Of a stretch of DNA of 13,187 nucleotides, positions 1 to 4,799 are shown one piece after another. The translations under genes and the position numbers were made by a program. The DNA lies in the NCBI GenBank assembly GCA_043770215.1, contig JAYVIQ010000195.1:1-13187 (forward strand). The letters are read 5' to 3'. Each line of letters opens with the position of its first letter. Position 1 is the stretch's first letter. The notes beneath the pieces were generated by a model. It was not told the DNA's origin. It searched no databases and was given only the letters and a program-made list of their open reading frames with translations. This DNA comes from JAYVIQ01 sp043770215. Its GTDB lineage: Bacteria > Bacteroidota > Bacteroidia > Cytophagales > JAAEPT01.

Positions 1-303
1 TTTTAAAATAGTATTCCAGACATCTTCACAATCTGCAAATACAGTAGAAGCAAAATCACCCAATTCTTTTTCTTCTGCGGTTAGTTCTATTTCTTCGCCA
101 GTAGTAAATTGTTCTGTTGTTTGATTTTGATTTACTTGATTTAGTAAATTTCCAATCATTTGTCCATTTTCTCCACCAAAAGCAGTAAATAGTAAAGCAA
201 TAATGCCTATTATACCACCCCCTAAAACAGTTTTTCCGCCAATAGATTTTGAACCTCTTTGGTCTTCTACATGATCACTTTGCCTTCTACCTTTCCACAG
301 CAT
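1..303 (-). CDS. Neutral zinc metallopeptidase, YpfJ family (3' part outside window)
   Basis: Only the first 101 codons are visible; the frame is still open at position 1. The protein starts MLWKGRRQSDHVEDQRG, then has a glycine-rich stretch (GGKTVLGGGIIGIIALL, about residues 23-39) leading into a single membrane segment, a Gln/Asn-rich linker, and the segment ELGDFASTVFADCEDVWNTI (about 80-99). This order (short basic W-x-G-R-R-x-S head, V-E-D-x-R-G, G-rich membrane anchor, then a ...ADxEDVW block) is that of the YpfJ/KPN_02809 putative neutral zinc metallopeptidases. Their HExxH zinc site would lie further on, beyond the left edge, so the catalytic site is not seen here. ATG at 303-301 gives the typical family N-terminus. 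The gene is divergent from the desaturase across a 402-base region. Physiological substrates of the family are unknown. Confidence 0.85.
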   Translation of the reverse strand, partial: MLWKGRRQSDHVEDQRGSKSIGGKTVLGGGIIGIIALLFTAFGGENGQMIGNLLNQVNQNQTTEQFTTGEEIELTAEEKELGDFASTVFADCEDVWNTILK

Positions 304-549
304 AACAATATTTTTTTTACAATTTAAAAAATAAAATACGTATAAAATAGCCTAGCAAAATACATTACATAAAAAAACAATAAAATAGGCTGAGATTTAG
401 CAAATTGTTTTTTCAATAAATTTAAAATCTAGCTTTTTTAGGCATCACCATTTTTTTATTCTTAATATTAAACGTCTTTTCTAAAATAGATTACTCAATA
501 AATTCACTTTTTATAGATTGATGGCTTTCATTTATTCAATTAAGCAGTG

Positions 550-563
550 TTTTAAGCTTAAAA
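550..563. promoter_or_regulatory. 14-bp perfect palindrome, possible operator
   Basis: TTTTAAGCTTAAAA is its own reverse complement. It directly abuts a TTG (564-566) that could be the -33 element of the desaturase promoter, so a dimeric regulator could act here. Palindromes this long are not rare in AT-rich DNA, so the placement is the main argument. Confidence 0.25.
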
Positions 564-588
564 TTGAAGGTTTAAAATAAATAATTTG
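564..588 (+). promoter_or_regulatory. Candidate Bacteroidota-type promoter for the desaturase
   Basis: TTG at 564-566 and TAATTTG at 582-588 resemble the -33 TTG and -7 TAnnTTTG elements of Bacteroidota promoters. The -7 box lacks one base of the consensus and the spacer (15) is shorter than usual. It would give a leader of roughly 110 bases ahead of the desaturase. Confidence 0.2.
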
Positions 589-601
589 CAATAGATAATA
601 C

Positions 602-611
602 ATTCATGAAT
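602..611. repeat. 10-bp perfect palindrome in the desaturase leader
   Basis: ATTCATGAAT is a perfect palindrome just downstream of the candidate promoter. It also contains the ATG of the short open frame 606-701. It could be an operator half-site pair or chance. Confidence 0.2.
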
Positions 612-701
612 ATAAGTAGTATATTGCATCAGTTATTTAGTTCAAAAAAAGAAAAAGTACATCTTTCTCCAAACATTATTCTAAATAAAATCTTCAAATA
701 G
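606..701 (+). CDS. Possible 31-residue leader peptide upstream of the desaturase
   Basis: An open frame starts at ATG 606 and ends at TAG 699-701, four bases before the TTG start of the desaturase and in a different frame. The product begins MNISSILHQLF and continues SSKKEKVHLSPN; it is basic and matches nothing I recognise. If translated, it would couple ribosome traffic to the unusual TTG start that follows. It could equally be a chance open frame in AT-rich DNA, and I see no clear ribosome binding site. Confidence 0.15.
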   Translation: MNISSILHQLFSSKKEKVHLSPNIILNKIFK

Positions 702-705
702 GTAG

Positions 706-1836
706 TTGAAGATTCAATTATTAAATTTACCCATTATCAATATCAAGTTCCAAAACGCTAGTAAAGCAGATTTCTCTACAACACTTCGCCAGAGAGTAAA
801 TCAATATTTCTTAGACAATAATATTAGCAAATTTGGTGATGCAAATATGTACGTAAAAACATTTGTAATGTTTTTTGTTTTCTTTACTCCTTTTGCCTTC
901 CTTATTTTTGGTAACATTCAACAGCTTTGGATGGTATTTGCTTTATATATTGTTGGTTCTTTTGGTTCTACAGGCATAGGAATGGGTGTTATGCATGATG
1001 CAAATCACGGTACATATTCTACAAGCCCTCTCATAAACAAAATTTTAGGTTATTCATTAAATATTATTGGGGCAAATTCTCGTGTCTGGAAAATACAACA
1101 CAATGTTTTGCACCATACATTTACAAACATAGACCATGCAGACGACGACATAAATGTACCACCTTATGTGTTACGTTTTTCTCCAAACGCCAAAAGACAT
1201 GCAGCACATAAATATCAGCATTTGTATGTATGGTTTCTTTATGGGATTTCTACAATGATTTGGGTTACAATAAAAGATTACGTACGCTTATACAGATACC
1301 ATGCTCTAGGATTGGTTAACCCTAAAGTAAATATGGCTACTGAACTTGTTAAAATTACTCTTTGGAAAATACTTTACTTTAGTTATACTCTAGTTTTACC
1401 AATTGTTTTTACAAACTTTTCTTGGTCTCATATCTTTTTAGGATTTTTGTTGATGCAATTTGTAACTGGTGTTTTAATGAGTGTCATATTTCAATTGGCA
1501 CATATTATGCCAGATGTGAAATTCCCAACACCAAATGATAAAGGTATATTAGAAGAGAATTGGTTGGTCCATCAATTAAACACTACAACAAATTTTGCTC
1601 CAAACAATAAAATATTGTCATGGTGTATAGGTGGATTAAATTTTCAAGTGGAGCATCATCTGTTTCCTAACATATGCCATATACATTATCAGAAATTATC
1701 CTCTATTGTAAAAAACACAGCCAAAGAATTTGGGGTTGCCTATAATTGTGAGAAAAATTTTTGGACCGCTTTAGCCGGGCATACACGCATGCTAAAGGCA
1801 TTAGGAACACAAGATTTAGGTTACAAAGAAATTTAA
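706..1836 (+). CDS. Membrane fatty acid (acyl-CoA/acyl-lipid) desaturase
   Basis: The 376-residue integral membrane di-iron desaturase introduces a cis double bond into fatty acyl chains. All three histidine boxes are present: HDANH at 97-101, HNVLHH at 132-137 and QVEHH at 314-318. The Q-x-x-HH third box and overall layout place it with the linoleoyl-CoA / front-end (delta-6-like) desaturases. It lacks an N-terminal cytochrome b5 domain, so electrons must come from a separate ferredoxin-type donor. Hydrophobic stretches near 52-70, 77-98, 172-190, 218-236 and 243-265 fit a multi-pass protein. TTG at 706 is chosen because TAG directly precedes it in frame and the next ATG (position 849) would delete the conserved-looking FSTTLRQRVNQYF region. 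The csp genes begin 22 bases downstream, suggesting a shared transcript and a role in membrane fluidity in the cold. Regiospecificity cannot be read from sequence. Confidence 0.9.
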   Translation: MKIQLLNLPIINIKFQNASKADFSTTLRQRVNQYFLDNNISKFGDANMYVKTFVMFFVFFTPFAFLIFGNIQQLWMVFALYIVGSFGSTGIGMGVMHDANHGTYSTSPLINKILGYSLNIIGANSRVWKIQHNVLHHTFTNIDHADDDINVPPYVLRFSPNAKRHAAHKYQHLYVWFLYGISTMIWVTIKDYVRLYRYHALGLVNPKVNMATELVKITLWKILYFSYTLVLPIVFTNFSWSHIFLGFLLMQFVTGVLMSVIFQLAHIMPDVKFPTPNDKGILEENWLVHQLNTTTNFAPNNKILSWCIGGLNFQVEHHLFPNICHIHYQKLSSIVKNTAKEFGVAYNCEKNFWTALAGHTRMLKALGTQDLGYKEI

Positions 1837-1858
1837 AAGTTTATTAAATAAGTAAATA

Positions 1859-2053
1859 ATGAAAGAAGGAAAAGTTAAATTTTTTAATTACTCAAAAGGT
1901 TTTGGGTTTATTTCTCCAACAGATGGAGGAGAAGATGTTTTTGTACATCAAAGTGGATTAAAAGAAGAGATTCGTGAAAACGATTCAGTAAGCTACGATG
2001 TAGAAGATGGTCGAAAAGGTATCAATGCAGTAAACGTAGTAGTATTAGCATAA
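1859..2053 (+). CDS. Cold shock protein, CspA family (first of tandem pair)
   Basis: The 64-residue single cold shock domain is an OB fold that binds single-stranded RNA/DNA and melts RNA secondary structure. RNP1 is visible as KGFGFI (13-18) and RNP2 as VFVH (27-30), with aromatic residues at F8, F9, F15, F17 and F28. The usual W of the KWFN motif is replaced (KFFNYSKGFGFI), as in many Bacteroidota homologues. ATG 1859 gives the normal length. It sits 22 bases after the desaturase stop with no terminator between, so it is probably cotranscribed, though an internal promoter is possible. Its paralogue follows 60 bases later: 51 of 64 residues are identical, and one 28-base block (1885-1912 versus 2140-2167) is identical at DNA level. 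Confidence 0.93.
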   Translation: MKEGKVKFFNYSKGFGFISPTDGGEDVFVHQSGLKEEIRENDSVSYDVEDGRKGINAVNVVVLA

Positions 2054-2063
2054 GATTAAATTT

Positions 2064-2084
2064 TCATTGCTGTGTTGGCAATGA
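2064..2084 (+). other. Hairpin between the two csp genes
   Basis: TCATTGC (2064-2070) pairs perfectly with GCAATGA (2078-2084) around the 7-base loop TGTGTTG. No T-run follows, so it is not an intrinsic terminator. It may be an RNA processing or stability element, or a structure affecting translation of the second csp, whose ATG is 30 bases downstream. Confidence 0.4.
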
Positions 2085-2113
2085 TGAATATAACAATTTT
2101 AAATAAAGTGAAA

Positions 2114-2311
2114 ATGAAAGAAGGAAAAGTAAAGTTTTATAATTACTCAAAAGGTTTTGGGTTTATTCAACCATCAGACGGCGGTGAAGACATATTTGTA
2201 CACCAAAGCGGTTTAAAAGACGAAATTCGTGAAAATGACGAAGTTACTTACGAAGTAGAACAAGGTCGTAAAGGATTAAATGCAGTAAACGTAGCGGTAG
2301 TAGGAAACTAA
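2114..2311 (+). CDS. Cold shock protein, CspA family (second of tandem pair)
   Basis: The 65-residue cold shock domain has RNP1 KGFGFI (13-18) and RNP2 IFVH (27-30). ATG 2114 is chosen over an in-frame TTG at 2072: the latter would add 14 residues unrelated to the family and would lie inside the intergenic hairpin, while 2114 aligns exactly with the start of the upstream paralogue (MKEGKVKF). Differences from the first copy are mostly conservative (F9Y, V27I, E36D, D47E, I55L), with S43E and D50Q changing surface charge, so both copies look functional. A strong terminator follows 19 bases after the stop, ending the presumed desaturase-csp-csp unit. Confidence 0.93.
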   Translation: MKEGKVKFYNYSKGFGFIQPSDGGEDIFVHQSGLKDEIRENDEVTYEVEQGRKGLNAVNVAVVGN

Positions 2312-2330
2312 TACCAAAATGATTCAAACC

Positions 2331-2367
2331 AAAAGCCATCTTTCTTATGAGAGATGGCTTTTTTTTT
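2331..2367 (+). terminator. Rho-independent terminator after the second csp gene
   Basis: AAAAGCCATCTTTC (2331-2344) pairs with GAGAGATGGCTTTT (2349-2362) as a 14-bp stem with one G-T wobble and a TTAT loop. The 3' arm runs into nine consecutive T residues (2359-2367). It is the clearest transcription end signal in the window. Confidence 0.9.
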
Positions 2368-2834
2368 ATTCTAATTTTATTTGAAAGAAATAAACATATT
2401 TTTATACTATGTATTTAAATTCAAAGTTTAGGTATAGATTACTTTAAAACCAAATAAATAACATGTTATCTACTTTATAATTTATTGTTATATATAAATA
2501 GAAACATGGCTTAGAATTGGAAATAGAAAAGGATTAAAATTATCTAAAAATCCAATTCATAAAACTTTTTAGATTGTAAAAGAAAATTTTAAAATGAAGT
2601 GGAGGTATCAGTTCACTTTAAGATAGGTACATATATTTTTGAAGATTATTTATGTTTAATTTATGTTTAATATTTCTTGACATCTAACCTTAATATTTAA
2701 TACAAAAAAAGTTGTTATACACTTCAAAAATATAACAGAGCCAAAAATTTATTACAACAAAATCTATTAAATAAATTATATCCGTGCAAACTAGTTTAGA
2801 ACTTAATTGGTTTCAGTATAAGTTTTTTAAATTA
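2368..2834. other. 467-base AT-rich region without a gene
   Basis: Neither strand holds an open frame that looks coding; the ATG starts run only about 10-12 codons. Visible structure is limited to a tandem 11-base direct repeat (2649-2670), a weak inverted repeat AAGTG/CACTT near 2595-2616, and a 10-bp palindrome AAACTAGTTT (2788-2797) about 40 bases past the DUF218 stop. No canonical terminator for the minus-strand gene is evident. The stretch could hold an unrecognised small RNA or a decayed gene. Confidence 0.6.
2649..2670. repeat. Tandem 11-bp direct repeat
   Basis: TTTATGTTTAA occurs twice in immediate succession (2649-2659 and 2660-2670). Two copies only; no flanking gene gives it an obvious role. 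It may be replication slippage in AT-rich DNA. Confidence 0.6.
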
Positions 2835-3602
2835 TTAGCAATATCCTAAAAGGGTGTAGCTTACAATTCCAATAATCTCATGTACCAATATTGCCCAGTT
2901 ATTTACAGCATATTCGCTGGGGATAAAATCCTTCAGTTCTATAGAATTGTTTTGTTTTGTATAATAATCTACAGAAACAGGCTCTACTTTTATCCCTACT
3001 TTATTAAAACAAGCAATAGACCTAGGTAAGTGAAAAGCAGATGTAACAAGTAAAGGAGTTTCATTTGGAGATAATTTTTTAACTAATCCACAACTAAACA
3101 ATGCATTTTCATGGGTGTTTCTAGAGTTTTCTTCCAGAGTAATGTCTTTTTCAGAAACTCCAAACAAAAGCAAACATTGCTTTATTTTTTTAGCTTCAGA
3201 ATCTTTGTACTTAATAGATAACTCACCAGAACCCCCAGAAACCAAAATGTGTTTTATTTTTCCTCTTTTATACAACTGAAAAGTATGAAACACTCTGTCT
3301 GCACCATGAGAAAAATAGATTCTGCCGTCTTCTTTTTCTATTCTTTTTACAACACCAGTGAGCAAAATGGCTAGATTTCTTTCTTTCAGGGTATCTATAT
3401 TCATCATTGGATGTTCAAAAGATTCTAATGCTTTGTTAGATAAAAAAGGATTACTTAGAATTAGTAAAAGCATTAATCCCATACCTAAAAGCATCCTTCT
3501 TCTTTTCTCTATTTTTGTGATAAAACCCCATAAAAAAAGTCCTATTAGCCAAGAAATAGGCATTAGTACCCAAAAAGCAAGTTTTGAAATATAGAAGATC
3601 AT
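2835..3602 (-). CDS. DUF218 family membrane protein (YdcF/ElyC/SanA-like)
   Basis: The 255-residue protein has two N-terminal membrane helices (about 5-28 and 37-53, separated by the basic turn KIEKRRR) and a DUF218 domain from about 75 to the end. Typical DUF218 blocks are present: HILVSGGSG (118-126), LEENSRNTHENA (156-167) and LLVTSAFHLPRS (184-195), plus the closing WAILVHEIIGI segment (236-246). ElyC, SanA and YdcF of enteric bacteria share this domain; ElyC and SanA are tied to envelope and peptidoglycan-precursor homeostasis, while a precise biochemical activity is uncertain. The first DUF218 strand, usually an LGGG-like turn, is here AILLTGVV (78-85). It is divergent from a LysM-domain gene over 77 bases, consistent with an envelope role (inference). 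ATG 3602-3600 places the first helix at the N-terminus as expected. Confidence 0.85.
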   Translation of the reverse strand: MIFYISKLAFWVLMPISWLIGLFLWGFITKIEKRRRMLLGMGLMLLLILSNPFLSNKALESFEHPMMNIDTLKERNLAILLTGVVKRIEKEDGRIYFSHGADRVFHTFQLYKRGKIKHILVSGGSGELSIKYKDSEAKKIKQCLLLFGVSEKDITLEENSRNTHENALFSCGLVKKLSPNETPLLVTSAFHLPRSIACFNKVGIKVEPVSVDYYTKQNNSIELKDFIPSEYAVNNWAILVHEIIGIVSYTLLGYC

Positions 3603-3679
3603 AATAAATAGATTTTTAATTTAAGCGAAGTTAGATAAAATGATTATATTGATTTCAAATACACTTAAAATGTTTGGTA
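3603..3679. promoter_or_regulatory. Shared divergent promoter region (DUF218 gene / LysM gene)
   Basis: The 77 bases between the two start codons must drive both genes. On the plus strand TTG (3649-3651), a 17-base spacer and AATGTTTG (3669-3676) fit the Bacteroidota -33/-7 pattern with one mismatch in the -7 box. The -7 box ends only three bases before the ATG at 3680, implying an extremely short or absent leader. On the minus strand TGTATTTG is a one-mismatch -7 candidate for the DUF218 gene. Confidence 0.35.
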
Positions 3680-4534
3680 ATGAATAAAATATTTTTACTA
3701 ATTTTAATATTTGGCATACTTAATTTTTTAATGGGTCAAGACAATTCTACATATATATATTTAAATGTAAGTGATGATAATCAAGGAGTTATGTACAAGT
3801 CTCCTGATGGTACAGGCACGTATGTAGTATTGCCTAAAAATACTTTATATTCCATTTCTAAACTACATGGAATGTCAGTTGAGGAGCTTCAAAACTTGAA
3901 TTTTATCTTTGGTACTCAAATTTTGATAGGTCAAAAATTGAAAGTTAAATCCTCAAATCCATCAACATCAAAAATAAGTTTTGGTAATAGTATTTCTTTG
4001 GACAGAAATGAAGTAAATAAGAACTTAGAAAAAAAGCATTTAAAACTGAATGACGCTGGAAATTTAGAACTATCATCTTCCCATCCTGCTATGATAATGG
4101 CTCAAAAATTAAAAGATGGAGGAGAAAATTTAGAAAAAATGAAAGGAACCCATATATCTAAAGAAAATGAGTTGTGGTATGTACCAAATGACAATGATAA
4201 CTTTCATAAAATAGCTACCAAATATGATATGGATTTTGAGGATTTAAAAACCTTAAATTCAATGAATGATTATTTGTTTAAAAAAGGAATGGTCTTGGTG
4301 GTAGTGCCTGGTAAATTGTATGGTACAAAACGAATGCCAGAAACTATGCCCAACTTAGAAGATCTTTCAAACAATAACTTAGCCCAAGATGGTTATTCTA
4401 CTTTTGAGGTTCCAATAAAAAATAGTACCCAAAAGACTGAATCTGATATTGAGGTAAAAACTGATTTTGAAAATGAACAATTGAAAGAAGAAAAAAATGA
4501 GTACCAAGCGTCTGATTCCGCTATAGATGAGTAA
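3680..4534 (+). CDS. Secreted protein with two LysM domains
   Basis: The 284-residue protein has a signal peptide (MNKIFLLILIFGILNFLMGQ), so it is exported. The first LysM domain spans about 48-90: YVVLPKNTLYSISKLHGMS, then LQNLN and ILIGQKLKV. A second, more diverged LysM domain spans about 165-209: WYVPNDNDNFHKIATKYDMD, then LKTLN and MVLVVVPG. LysM domains bind N-acetylglucosamine-containing glycans such as peptidoglycan. Residues 91-160 and the acidic, Asn/Ser/Glu-rich tail (about 225-284) appear unstructured, and no hydrolase domain is present, so it is more likely a wall-binding or scaffold protein than an enzyme. ATG 3680 is preferred over an in-frame TTG two codons upstream because it puts the Lys directly before the hydrophobic core. 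Its neighbour on the other strand is a DUF218 envelope protein. Confidence 0.8.
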   Translation: MNKIFLLILIFGILNFLMGQDNSTYIYLNVSDDNQGVMYKSPDGTGTYVVLPKNTLYSISKLHGMSVEELQNLNFIFGTQILIGQKLKVKSSNPSTSKISFGNSISLDRNEVNKNLEKKHLKLNDAGNLELSSSHPAMIMAQKLKDGGENLEKMKGTHISKENELWYVPNDNDNFHKIATKYDMDFEDLKTLNSMNDYLFKKGMVLVVVPGKLYGTKRMPETMPNLEDLSNNNLAQDGYSTFEVPIKNSTQKTESDIEVKTDFENEQLKEEKNEYQASDSAIDE

Positions 4535-4623
4535 TCAACTTAAAAAAGTATAATTTTTTCTAAACTATTCAAAATAAACCTTTTGTATTTATTTTTTACA
4601 CAAAATCTTTTTTGAATGAAAAA

Positions 4624-4707
4624 ATGAGTACTCAAAAAAAAGCTTTGTTTAATTTTGTATTAAATGAAATAGGTAGTTATGTAATTTTAATTGTATGTTT
4701 TTTTTAG
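4624..4707 (+). CDS. Possible 27-residue hydrophobic small protein
   Basis: ATG 4624 opens a frame ending at TAG 4705-4707. The peptide begins MSTQKKALFNFVLNEIG and ends in a short hydrophobic stretch (YVILIVCFF), which could be a small membrane peptide. The gap between the LysM and dnaG genes (4535-4799) otherwise holds nothing recognisable. No homologue comes to mind and the hydrophobic segment is short for a transmembrane helix, so chance is quite possible. Confidence 0.12.
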   Translation: MSTQKKALFNFVLNEIGSYVILIVCFF

Positions 4708-4785
4708 TCATGCATTCTTCCAATTGTAATAGATTATTTTACCAAAACTAAGGCTGTTTTATTCATAATATGCCTAATAAAATAT

Positions 4786-4793
4786 TAACTTTG
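4786..4793 (+). promoter_or_regulatory. Candidate -7 element for the dnaG operon
   Basis: TAACTTTG is an exact match to the Bacteroidota -7 consensus TAnnTTTG. It ends six bases before the dnaG ATG, so the transcript would be leaderless or nearly so. No TTG is found at the expected -33 distance, which lowers confidence. Confidence 0.35.
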
Positions 4794-4799
4794 TTATAA

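Larger units (their letters stand above)
304..705. other. Non-coding divergent region between the metallopeptidase and desaturase genes
   Basis: These 402 very AT-rich bases hold no convincing gene. They must carry the promoters of both flanking genes. Visible structure: an 8-bp palindrome ATACGTAT (336-343), a weak inverted repeat AGCCTA (349-354) / TAGGCT (386-391), a 14-bp palindrome (550-563), a 10-bp palindrome (602-611), and a 31-codon open frame (606-701). I see no riboswitch or tRNA. Confidence 0.7.

Noticed and set aside
349..391. Inverted repeat AGCCTA/TAGGCT as a terminator or riboswitch stem
   Set aside because: The stem has only six pairs with a 31-base loop, no T-run, and lies upstream of both flanking genes.
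2072..2113. N-terminal extension of the second cold shock protein from TTG 2072
   Set aside because: The extra 14 residues are unlike the family and overlap the intergenic hairpin; ATG 2114 aligns exactly with the first copy.
2505..2625. Possible decayed coding remnant (short open stretches interrupted by TAG codons)
   Set aside because: The conceptual peptides match nothing I recognise and the stops are as frequent as expected in AT-rich DNA.
4570..4640. Intrinsic terminator after the LysM gene
   Set aside because: Only weak all-A/T stems (for example TTTTGT/ACAAAA) are present; no GC-containing stem followed by a T-run.
696..4678. Shared 12-mer AAATAGGTAGTT at 696-707 and 4667-4678
   Set aside because: Several 12-base matches are expected by chance in 13 kb of AT-rich DNA, and the two sites differ in context (one at a start codon, one inside an intergenic stretch).
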